The translations under genes were made by a program, and so were the position numbers. Below are positions 1 through 5,664 of a DNA stretch of 5,664 nt, in pieces; the first letter of the stretch is position 1; each line of letters opens with the position of its first letter. Source of the stretch: Planctomycetota bacterium (GTDB lineage Bacteria; Planctomycetota; Planctomycetia; Planctomycetales; Planctomycetaceae); the NCBI GenBank assembly GCA_027622115.1, contig JAQBZS010000537.1, forward strand, positions 1-5,664. The letters run 5' to 3'. The notes under the pieces were generated by a model, which saw only the letters and a program-made list of their open reading frames with translations, did no database searches and was not told where the DNA came from.

Positions 1-31
1 TCAGTTTTTGCCGGGGTTTAGCGAGGCCTCC

Positions 32-51
32 AAAGGGTCAGACCCCTTTTT
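32..51. terminator. Imperfect GGGT/ACCCC hairpin with T-run
   Basis: A short inverted repeat (AAAGGGT, loop CAG, ACCCCTTT with one bulged C) runs directly into five T residues on the plus strand. It has the form of a small intrinsic terminator for a plus-strand gene lying off the left edge. Palindromes of the GGGGTCAGACCCC kind are also known as dispersed elements linked to REP-associated (IS200-like) transposases, so it may instead be a copy of such a repeat. No transposase is present here. Confidence 0.4.
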
Positions 52-62
52 CAGATAGCTTC

Positions 63-92
63 TAGGACGAAATTCACGAGCAATTCGTCCTA
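63..92. repeat. Perfect 9-bp inverted repeat
   Basis: The arms TAGGACGAA (63-71) and TTCGTCCTA (84-92) are exact reverse complements separated by 12 bases. There is no T-run, so a terminator role is not evident. It sits 12 bases after the preceding hairpin and 8 bases before the next one, making a compact structured intergenic block. Confidence 0.5.
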
Positions 93-100
93 CGCGATCA

Positions 101-116
101 ACGGATTGAAATCCGT
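101..116. repeat. 7-bp inverted repeat with two-base spacer
   Basis: ACGGATT (101-107) and AATCCGT (110-116) are exact reverse complements separated by GA. The two-base spacer is too tight for a normal RNA hairpin without opening the top pair, so a DNA-level palindrome such as a dimeric protein site is equally possible. It is the third inverted repeat in the first 120 bases. Confidence 0.4.
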
Positions 117-120
117 CATG

Positions 121-1020
121 CATGGGTATCCGACTCACGGCTGAGCGACCGGTCATCGTCGAAGACCAACATGCGTATCAAGACGCCACCTCGAACGGTG
201 ACGAGAATGATCGTGGGAATCGCCCAGCCACGGACGATTCCCTGGTTTCTCACACACGTCGACGAACTGCGAATTCGCCTCGCATGACGCGCACCGGAAC
301 GGACTGTCCCTTCTTCTCACGAAAGGGATCGGTTCTGGCTGATCGATTCGGATTCGCCTTGAGAGGGCGAGGCCGGACAAACCGCCGAACACGAATGTTC
401 GCTCCAATGTGCATGATCCGTCGAACCGAACATTCCGGTTCATTCGGACTGGTTCATACAGGTTGCACAACCCGTACCAACGGAAGAATCATCGAGTTCG
501 GCAAGATCCGCAGGACCCATCCGCACGGCAAAATCCCCCGGAAACACGGGGTTTACGAGCTTCGTGCCACAGTATCCGTCGGAGATTGTGCGGGTTGTAG
601 CGTTTGCGCGGCTTATCGCAGTCGTTCACATTGTGTTGTCTTTTCTGAACACACCGAATGCGACGGCGGTAGAGACGCTGATGAGATCATTGCAACCGGC
701 GGATCGCAAATTCCCGGAGAAACCGGTCGATTCGGCTTGAGTGGTACAACCGGAATAGTCGATTCCAATGATCGCGGTCACTTGCCGCGCGCCGAATCAG
801 ATTCGGCACACGCTCGAAGGAAATCGACAAACCACTTCGACCAACGAAAGTGACCTGGATTCCGCTGACTGGACGTTCAAGAGGAACGTCTTCGTTCCGG
901 TGACGAGTAGCACGGATGCTCAACTCGTCACTGGCTGTTTGTTTGTGGATCGGGTCGCAGCGTGTTGACGGAAACTCGGCGAGCCCGTGTTTGAACGGTG
1001 TCGAAATTGGGAATAGACGC
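121..1020. other. Gene-poor stretch; no supportable gene
   Basis: About 900 bases without a convincing gene. The longest plus-strand open frame (122-853) and the opposing minus-strand frames give Arg/Thr/Ser-rich, low-hydrophobicity translations that look like chance readings of CGA/TCG-rich DNA, without ribosome sites or recognisable motifs. The third plus frame reads more naturally in patches (171-287, 417-740, 768-968), including a Val/Ala/Leu-rich run near 590-650. It is interrupted by TGA at 285, 360, 414 and 738 and TAG at 753. It could be a decayed gene or simply chance; I do not recognise the family. The 66-codon piece at 768-968 starts with ATG but has no evident ribosome site. The region may also hold the promoter and long leader of the gene starting at 1021. 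Confidence 0.4.
883..898 (+). repeat. Stable 6-bp hairpin with TCTT loop
   Basis: GGAACG (883-888) and CGTTCC (893-898) are exact reverse complements closing a four-base TCTT loop. It lies 122 bases before the proposed start at 1021, so it could fall in the untranslated leader of that gene. There is no T-run after it. Short palindromes of this size also arise by chance. Confidence 0.3.
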
Positions 1021-2991
1021 ATGGTGAGGGCACTCAATCAGACAAACAAAAGGTTCGGCCGCCATTTGATGGTTCCGCCGGACTACCCCTCTTCAAGATC
1101 CCGAACGCGTTCAAGATCCCGAACGCGTTCAATACGCCGGACGCGCGGCACGCGGCTGGCCGTGTTTGTCTGCGTCCTGGCTGTGACACAACTTGCCGTT
1201 GGGCAAGACTCGAAGCCGAGATTCGGCATCAGTCGCTTGTTCGGCTCGAAGTCCGCTCAACCGACCGAACCAACCAACGCATTGATTCAGCGTGCTCGCC
1301 AAGACATGGCTCGGGCTCGTGAACTTGCCGAGGTGGGCCAGTTTGAACAGGCGATCGTCACGGCTCGCCGGGCTCAGAAACTGGTGACGGTTTCGGAACG
1401 CACCACGCCGATTCGCTGGCGTGCCACGGAAGAATCACCCACGGCTTTGATCGCTCGCTTAGAGGCGATCCGGGCTGAACGCAATCAATCGCCGACGATT
1501 CCGCAGACGCGGACCACATCGAACGCAACACAGCCCGCTCGAACTTCGGCTCCGTCCAATACGGGTTCACGGGCCGTCACCGGGCGAGCGACCGATCGAT
1601 CGCCACAGGAACCCCAGCAGCCGTTCCCGAGTGCATCCCCGTTGTACGGAAATTCTCGACCGCGAATCGACCGCGTGATTGACCGAGTTCGCGGCAATCA
1701 ACGTCCGACCGCGACAGAGCCTCTGGCGACCATCGATATTCCGGACGCTCCCATCGCACCCGATCCCGAAGCGGGCCGAGTCGATCCGATCTCCGCTTTC
1801 GAAGATCTCACGGAAAAGAACACAGACGCCGATCCCGGATTTGCGTCGCCATTGATTCGCTCGCCAATCCAAGGCTCGAGTTCGATTGACGGTCCGCCCA
1901 TCGGCGACTCAAACGCGTCCAAACTTGAGCAGAATTCGAATCGCGACCGCGATCCGACGTTTGAATTGCCCAGCAGACCGATCACGTCCAATTCGCCGAA
2001 TTCCGCTGGGCAGCCGGCACTGGGATTGAACGATCCGAATCGCGGGCGAATCGCTCCGGTCTCGGGATTTGGTGAACCCGGCACGTTTACGGGATCGTCA
2101 TCGGAAAGACCTGCGGACAACCAGCCCGGTCCATTCAAGGCCGCAGATGTCGACATCTGGACTCGAATCCCCAAATCCGCCGGTGCAGCTCATTCGGCAT
2201 CCAACCCATCCGAGACCCCAGCCCCACCGGCGCTGCCGTTTCCCAAAGTCGAACACGCCATCATCGAGGAACCGAAAATCGAGGCTCGGCCGTTCGATGT
2301 CACGAATCGTGCCGAAGAACCAACTCGGAGCGCGGAAGTCGCGCCGCCTTCCCCATTCGTCGTGCCGAACGAACAACCGCCGCTTGCGGTGTCGCCCGCT
2401 GAACCGGCGAATCCACTCCTGGCCGCGAACATTCCAGGCAGCGTGCCTCCCAAAGTTGCTCAAGCGATTCCACCAGCCGAAAGCGACGGACCGTCGAACG
2501 GCGGCCGGCCCAACGGAAGTCCGCGAGCCGATTACCAAGTCCAAAAGGCTCCGGCAAGCGGCGAACTCGGCAACTCCGGTTCGGTTTGGACGTCAGCTTT
2601 AATCCATGTCCTAAGCACGCTAGTCGGCTTCGTTCTAGCGTTGCTGTTCTTGTTTCGTTACGGCAGCAAGCTGGGTCTTACGCTTCGAGTCGAACACGTC
2701 AACGGACTGCCGGCCGTTGCCAATCCAGTCCCGAACACCTCGCAGGAACAGAATTTCGCCGCCGATTCATCATTCAATGACGCGGACGAAGACTCTTCGG
2801 AACCGCGACGCAAAACGGTCGGGGCCATCGATCCACTGTTTCCCTTCCGAGTCGTCGGCACGACTTACGAAGACGAACGACTCGCCGCCGAGCAAGAACA
2901 GGCGGAGTGCGAACAAGCCATGATCCAACACATTTTCGAGCAGAACATGGATCTCCATCGACAACTGACCGGTCGCGACCCGGCCGCGTAA
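1021..2991 (+). CDS. Signal-peptide, single-pass membrane protein with disordered linker and cytoplasmic tail
   Basis: I do not recognise a named family. Counting from ATG 1021 (656 residues), a very basic n-region (about 25-45) precedes a hydrophobic core (about 45-60) with a plausible cleavage site, Ala-Val-Gly before Gln-Asp-Ser near residue 61. Residues 87-153 are charged and helix-rich (Ala/Arg/Glu), resembling the TPR-like helical repeats of planctomycete secreted proteins. About 157-515 is Pro/Ser/Asn/Thr-rich and probably disordered. A clear transmembrane helix spans 522-545, followed by Arg and Lys, which predicts that the tail is cytoplasmic. The tail (546-656) has an acidic patch (DADEDSSE), an RRK cluster, a DPLFPFRVVG motif and a Glu/Gln-rich amphipathic helix near the end. 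The open frame extends to an ATG at 916, but the signal peptide sits better with 1021 or 1069. Neither has a strong ribosome site. It lies 154 bases upstream of the MamK-like gene on the same strand, so a role in anchoring that filament is a reasonable inference, not a demonstrated one. Confidence 0.8.
   Translation: MVRALNQTNKRFGRHLMVPPDYPSSRSRTRSRSRTRSIRRTRGTRLAVFVCVLAVTQLAVGQDSKPRFGISRLFGSKSAQPTEPTNALIQRARQDMARARELAEVGQFEQAIVTARRAQKLVTVSERTTPIRWRATEESPTALIARLEAIRAERNQSPTIPQTRTTSNATQPARTSAPSNTGSRAVTGRATDRSPQEPQQPFPSASPLYGNSRPRIDRVIDRVRGNQRPTATEPLATIDIPDAPIAPDPEAGRVDPISAFEDLTEKNTDADPGFASPLIRSPIQGSSSIDGPPIGDSNASKLEQNSNRDRDPTFELPSRPITSNSPNSAGQPALGLNDPNRGRIAPVSGFGEPGTFTGSSSERPADNQPGPFKAADVDIWTRIPKSAGAAHSASNPSETPAPPALPFPKVEHAIIEEPKIEARPFDVTNRAEEPTRSAEVAPPSPFVVPNEQPPLAVSPAEPANPLLAANIPGSVPPKVAQAIPPAESDGPSNGGRPNGSPRADYQVQKAPASGELGNSGSVWTSALIHVLSTLVGFVLALLFLFRYGSKLGLTLRVEHVNGLPAVANPVPNTSQEQNFAADSSFNDADEDSSEPRRKTVGAIDPLFPFRVVGTTYEDERLAAEQEQAECEQAMIQHIFEQNMDLHRQLTGRDPAA
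1092..1127 (+). repeat. Tandem 18-bp duplication inside the signal-peptide n-region
   Basis: Two identical, adjacent 18-base units (1092-1109 and 1110-1127, each TTCAAGATCCCGAACGCG) are followed by the first five bases of a third copy. The unit is a multiple of three and encodes Ser-Arg-Ser-Arg-Thr-Arg twice, adding six residues and three arginines per copy to the n-region of the signal peptide. Such exact repeats usually arise by replication slippage and may vary in copy number between strains. Confidence 0.9.
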
Positions 2992-3015
2992 TTCATCCAC
3001 TCCCTAACCGTTTTG

Positions 3016-3037
3016 CCCTTAAGGGGGGACAAGCCCC
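3016..3037. repeat. Overlapping palindromes after the membrane-protein gene
   Basis: The palindrome CCCTTAAGGG (3016-3025) overlaps a small hairpin with GGGG (3025-3028), loop ACAAG and CCCC (3034-3037). It starts 24 bases after the stop of the upstream gene. There is no T-run, so it is a weak terminator at best. It could attenuate read-through into the actin gene, or be one copy of a dispersed intergenic motif. The rest of the 154-base gap shows no promoter I can call with confidence. Confidence 0.3.
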
Positions 3038-3132
3038 ACGTGTTTCACCGACCTCGCGGTTGACGAACACACGCTGGAGTCGGTCCGTGTTCCGGGCGGA
3101 ACTCAATCAACACCTGATAGCGATTCGTCGCG

Positions 3133-3138
3133 AAAGGA
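3133..3138 (+). promoter_or_regulatory. Ribosome binding site of the MamK-like gene
   Basis: AAAGGA lies seven bases before ATG 3146. It is the clearest Shine-Dalgarno sequence in the window and fixes the start of the actin gene. The upstream membrane-protein gene has no comparable site, which suggests the actin is translated more efficiently. Confidence 0.75.
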
Positions 3139-3145
3139 AAACTCA

Positions 3146-4252
3146 ATGACCGACGAAGTGACCTATATCGGCATGGACTTGGGCACGTTCAAGACCTCCG
3201 TGGTTTCGGCAAACGGACGCCGCGAAGTGATTCACAGCGCGGTCGGTTGGCCCAAGGATCACGTCGCTCGCAGCATGCTGGGACGCGACATCATCTTCGG
3301 CGAGGAAATCTTCAAACAGCGTCTGGCTTTGGATGTCGTGCGACCGTTCGAAAAAGGCGTACTGAAGTACATCGATCAGGGCGAGGCCGGCGTGGATCCC
3401 GCACGAGTTGCCAAACACAAGAAAGCGGCCCGCTGCCTGGTGCAACACGCCGTCAGCCTCACCAACCCACCACCGGGGGCTCCGATTTACGGCGTGATCG
3501 GTGCGCCCTCGCGAGCTTCGATCCTGAATAAGCAGGTCATTCTGGAAGCGGCGGAGGGCACGTTTGACGCTGTGGTCATCGTGGCCGAACCGTTTACCGT
3601 GGCCTACGGCATGAACCGTTTGACGAACACATTGATCGTCGACATTGGAGCCGGAACGATCGACATTTGCCCGTTGTACGGCACGTATCCGACCGAGGAA
3701 GATCAGATCACGCTGCCGATCGGCGGCGACCGAGTGGACGAAGAATTCTTGAACGGCATTCGCGAGCTGTATCCCGAGGCGCAACTGTCGCTGAACATGG
3801 CTCGCGAGATCAAAGAAAAGCACGGCTTCGTTCACGATGTCAACGAGAAGGCCATCGTGAAGCTGCCGGTCAACGGCAAGCCGACCGAGTTCGACGTCAC
3901 CGAACCGCTCAAGGCGGCTTGCAAGTCGATCGCCGGTCCGATCGTGACGGCACTGCATGAACTCATCGGCCGCTTCGATCCCGAGTTCCAGCGTTCGTTA
4001 TTGGACAATATCGTCCTGGGCGGAGGTGGTAGCCAACTCAACGGCCTGGACTTCCTTATCGAAGAGGAATTACGAACCTACGGCGGCGGCAGCGTCACGA
4101 AGGTCTACGATTCGGTCTTCGCGGGAGCGGCCGGCGCCTTGAAGCTGGCCATGAACATGCCAGCCGACTATTGGGAAGAAATCCGCAATCAGGATAAGTC
4201 GGCCGCCACGGAAAGCACCGACTCCGATGAAGGTTTAGCAATCGCAGCTTGA
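3146..4252 (+). CDS. mamK: MamK-like bacterial actin homologue (filament-forming ATPase)
   Basis: A 368-residue actin-fold (ASKHA) ATPase, expected to polymerise into cytoplasmic filaments with ATP. Visible motifs: phosphate-1 loop GMDLGTFKTS (9-18); connect-1 region EPFTVAYGM (148-156); phosphate-2 loop IVDIGAGTIDIC (164-175); GGDRVDEEF (193-201); adenosine-binding LGGGGSQLNGL (291-301); connect-2 FAGAAGALKLA (325-335). It resembles MamK from magnetotactic bacteria more than MreB: SAVGWPKD, LLGR-like and EEIF-type blocks at 31-56, NTLIVDIGAG at 161-170, EDQITL at 185-190, and the late PADYWEE (339-345), where MamK has PPQYW. From memory of Magnetospirillum MamK, Glu148 and Asp166 match its catalytic Glu143 and Asp161. 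It lacks the N-terminal amphipathic membrane helix of MreB. Differences from MamK are an insertion of about ten residues around 79-95, a PPPG loop at 108-111 and an acidic Ser/Thr-rich tail (about 350-368). The symbol means MamK-like; orthology and any magnetosome role are unproven. The ribosome site at 3133 supports the start. Confidence 0.9.
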   Translation: MTDEVTYIGMDLGTFKTSVVSANGRREVIHSAVGWPKDHVARSMLGRDIIFGEEIFKQRLALDVVRPFEKGVLKYIDQGEAGVDPARVAKHKKAARCLVQHAVSLTNPPPGAPIYGVIGAPSRASILNKQVILEAAEGTFDAVVIVAEPFTVAYGMNRLTNTLIVDIGAGTIDICPLYGTYPTEEDQITLPIGGDRVDEEFLNGIRELYPEAQLSLNMAREIKEKHGFVHDVNEKAIVKLPVNGKPTEFDVTEPLKAACKSIAGPIVTALHELIGRFDPEFQRSLLDNIVLGGGGSQLNGLDFLIEEELRTYGGGSVTKVYDSVFAGAAGALKLAMNMPADYWEEIRNQDKSAATESTDSDEGLAIAA

Positions 4253-4272
4253 TGTAGAACTGAATCCAGGCC

Positions 4273-4293
4273 CCTCGCTCACATTGAGCGAGG
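4273..4293. terminator. Perfect 9-bp hairpin after the MamK-like gene
   Basis: CCTCGCTCA (4273-4281) and TGAGCGAGG (4285-4293) are exact reverse complements around a three-base CAT loop, starting 20 bases after the stop codon. The GC-rich stem and position suit a transcription terminator. Only two T residues follow, so it may be weak or factor-assisted, or it may protect the mRNA 3' end. Confidence 0.55.
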
Positions 4294-4350
4294 TTGAGTG
4301 GCGGCGGTGGTTCGCGGTCGGCGGCGGCATTCCGTGTGGCAACCAATTAT

Positions 4351-4497
4351 GGAACCAACGCATGCGCTGACCGTACACATTCGTTGCTTCCTTAATTCGT
4401 TGGAGCCTCGTGATCGCTCTTGTATGGCTCCAACGAATTTAGGAGCCAACGAATGCGACAGTCAGACAGACTGCCCTTCAAGTTTCTCGTTGGATCC
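4351..4497. repeat. Cluster of six inverted/direct copies of TCGTTGGNNCC
   Basis: Six copies of the 11-base unit occur here: minus orientation at 4351-4361, 4426-4436 and 4442-4452; plus orientation at 4381-4391, 4397-4407 and 4487-4497. All match the core except one base each in the first two. The middle four copies form a long inverted repeat, 4378-4407 against 4426-4455, with 27 of 30 positions complementary (14 contiguous) and an 18-base loop. An alternative hairpin, 4351-4364 with 4378-4391 (12 of 14), competes for the same left arm. The cluster lies between two converging genes. It may be a bidirectional terminator, a structured RNA, a mobile palindromic element or an array of protein sites; the sequence does not decide. 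Confidence 0.75.
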
Positions 4498-4570
4498 AGG
4501 AGCGTCTTCGAGCGGGGCGGGAAATCGAGACGGAGTCATATACGCCGAAAACGCCTTCGGGTTAAACGAG

Positions 4571-5542
4571 TCACTCCGAGACTCGCGGCGTAATGGCGAG
4601 CAAACCGGTGGATCGGTCTCGATTTGCTCGAGTGAGTTGGATGTCGACCCAGTAAGTCCGGTCGCCCGTCCGAAACAGGTACCGCGCGGACGCCGTGGAA
4701 GTTTTGTGGACCCAATCTTGGATCGGCTCCCAACCGAGTTTCCGTGATTCCTCGGCGTAAAACGTGGCCCAATTCGCCAGTGAAGCTTCGCCGGTGAATC
4801 CCATCAAAAACGCACCGGATGACTCGCGAAGTGAAAGTGTTCGACGGGCGTTTGGCGGCAATGGGATCGCAGGGCGTCCGCTTTCCGAACCGCGCGCGGA
4901 TGACTGAATCGTGAATAGCGTCCAGCGGTCGGCCATTGGCAACGCAATCCCCCAGCAAACCACCCGACGCAACGCGTGTTCCGATGGCTGCTCCGAGACT
5001 CGCGTGCCGACAATCATGGTTGTCGGGTATTCGATTCGGTACAGCGCCCAGCCTTCGGGTTCGGATGCGCGAACCGGTTTCGCCGCATCGACAAGCTTCA
5101 ACAAGCGTGCCTCGGCCGGTGCTGGTGTCGGCAGATTGGACGAAGATGACCGAATGGCCGCTTCGCATCGATCCAGCAACGTGTTGACGGCGGCTTGTGC
5201 ATCACCCGTAACGACTTCTTTTCCCAGTGAGTACGGGCTGTTTCCGAAATCCAATTGCACTGGGGTTCCATTCGCACCCCAGATCGCGTCCAGCCCGACC
5301 AAATCCTGCGCGGTGAGCAATGGATTGGATAACTCCTCAGCCTCGGTGTTCCACCACTGAGACAAATGACCGCCGACGGCGATCAACCCCACGGCAATGA
5401 TTGTGATCGCCAGAAAGTCCGTCGTGCGACGTCGAATCATCCGACCGACACGAGAAAAGCCGGTATGGGTCTGGTGTGGGACGGTGGGATTGCTTGCGGA
5501 TTCGGCACTGGGTGCGTCGGGACGGGGGAAGTCGTCAGTCAA
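4571..5542 (-). CDS. Membrane-anchored protein of unknown function
   Basis: A 323-residue protein I do not recognise. Residues 1-33 are polar and Pro/Ser-rich. A basic stretch (RMIRRR, 34-39) precedes one hydrophobic helix (about 43-59), giving a predicted cytoplasmic N-terminus and an exported body. The body includes a mid region with GWALYRIEYP (164-173) and a compact C-terminal part (about 247-319) with ANWATFYAEESRKLGW and YWVDIQL motifs and a final TGLLAITP strand. This looks like a small alpha/beta domain with a Trp/Tyr-rich helix. The frame starts with TTG at 5542; TAA lies five codons upstream and no ATG falls between. The next in-frame ATG (5440, residue 35) would remove the polar N-terminus but keep the membrane helix. 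An AGGT lies about eight bases before the TTG. It converges on the MamK-like gene and is transcribed separately. Confidence 0.8.
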   Translation of the reverse strand: MTDDFPRPDAPSAESASNPTVPHQTHTGFSRVGRMIRRRTTDFLAITIIAVGLIAVGGHLSQWWNTEAEELSNPLLTAQDLVGLDAIWGANGTPVQLDFGNSPYSLGKEVVTGDAQAAVNTLLDRCEAAIRSSSSNLPTPAPAEARLLKLVDAAKPVRASEPEGWALYRIEYPTTMIVGTRVSEQPSEHALRRVVCWGIALPMADRWTLFTIQSSARGSESGRPAIPLPPNARRTLSLRESSGAFLMGFTGEASLANWATFYAEESRKLGWEPIQDWVHKTSTASARYLFRTGDRTYWVDIQLTRANRDRSTGLLAITPRVSE

Positions 5543-5664
5543 CTTAGTACCTATCCGTTAATCGAATCATGACTAGGCGAGCGACCGATAAGAATTCATC
5601 TTCAGGCGTCGAATGGTTCAAAGTTCCTTACCCACCGTTTTCTATGTGCGCTCCACCGGCCCCG
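5543..5664 (-). other. Upstream region of the minus-strand gene
   Basis: These 122 bases should hold the promoter and leader of the minus-strand gene. I see only a weak AGGT ribosome-site candidate (5549-5552 on the complement). No repeat, RNA gene or reliable promoter boxes can be called. The right edge may enter the upstream region of another gene outside the window. Confidence 0.3.

Noticed and set aside
122..853. Open frame of 243 codons on the plus strand
   Set aside because: The translation is Arg/Thr/Ser-rich with no hydrophobic core, motif or ribosome site, and competing frames are open on both strands. It is more likely chance in CGA/TCG-rich DNA.
1698..2174. Minus-strand frames opposite the disordered linker
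   Set aside because: They mirror the Pro/Ser/Asn-rich codons of the real gene and show no independent coding evidence.
3143..3958. Open frame of 271 codons antisense to the MamK-like gene
   Set aside because: It is His/Arg/Asp-rich and exactly opposes a strongly recognisable actin gene. Long antisense frames are expected opposite GC-biased coding sequence.
1021..4252. Fragment of a magnetosome gene island
   Set aside because: Only the actin resembles a mam product. The upstream protein shows no clear MamJ homology and no mamA, mamB, mamE or mamM-like gene is in the window.
3146..4252. Annotation as MreB, the rod-shape determinant
   Set aside because: The MreB-type amphipathic N-terminal helix and the usual mreC/mreD neighbours are missing, and the sequence blocks match MamK better.
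4378..4455. Integron attC-like recombination site
   Set aside because: The hairpin size and the GTTGG/CCAAC arms are suggestive, but the RYYYAAC and GTTRRRY boxes do not fit at the required positions, and there is no integrase or cassette array.
4298..4747. Plus-strand frame spanning the repeat cluster and the end of the minus-strand gene
   Set aside because: It crosses the inverted-repeat cluster and overlaps the better-supported minus-strand gene; its translation is not protein-like.

Overview
The window looks like chromosomal DNA from a planctomycete, probably of the Rhodopirellula/Pirellulaceae type. The basis is indirect: moderate to high GC with very frequent CGA/TCG words, loosely packed genes, long intergenic stretches, and two lineage-style proteins of unknown function (a secreted-then-anchored Pro/Ser/Asn-rich protein and a small membrane-anchored protein). 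No rRNA, tRNA, CRISPR array, transposase or integrase gene was found.

Layout. Positions 1-120 hold three consecutive inverted repeats. Positions 121-1020 hold no gene I can support; overlapping open frames there have Arg/Thr/Ser-rich translations typical of chance ORFs, and one frame looks like it could be a decayed gene. A plus-strand gene (1021-2991) encodes a roughly 656-residue protein with a very basic signal peptide, a short helical domain, a long disordered linker, one transmembrane helix near the C-terminus and a cytoplasmic tail of about 111 residues. After a 154-base gap with a good Shine-Dalgarno sequence comes a plus-strand gene (3146-4252) for a 368-residue actin-fold ATPase. It resembles MamK, the magnetosome-positioning actin, more than MreB, and the residues equivalent to the MamK catalytic pair are retained. 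A 9-bp hairpin follows. The convergent gap (4253-4570) contains six copies of an 11-base unit in alternating orientation, forming a near-perfect 30-bp-arm hairpin. The last gene (complement 4571-5542) encodes a membrane-anchored protein of unknown function.

How it may work together. The single-pass protein exposes its C-terminal tail to the cytoplasm and lies immediately upstream of a cytoplasmic filament-forming ATPase. The simplest hypothesis is a two-gene module in which the membrane protein tethers, nucleates or is positioned by MamK-like filaments. This recalls the MamJ-MamK pair of magnetotactic bacteria, but no other magnetosome gene is visible and no MamJ sequence homology is claimed. 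The converging third gene has its own promoter side and no evident functional link.
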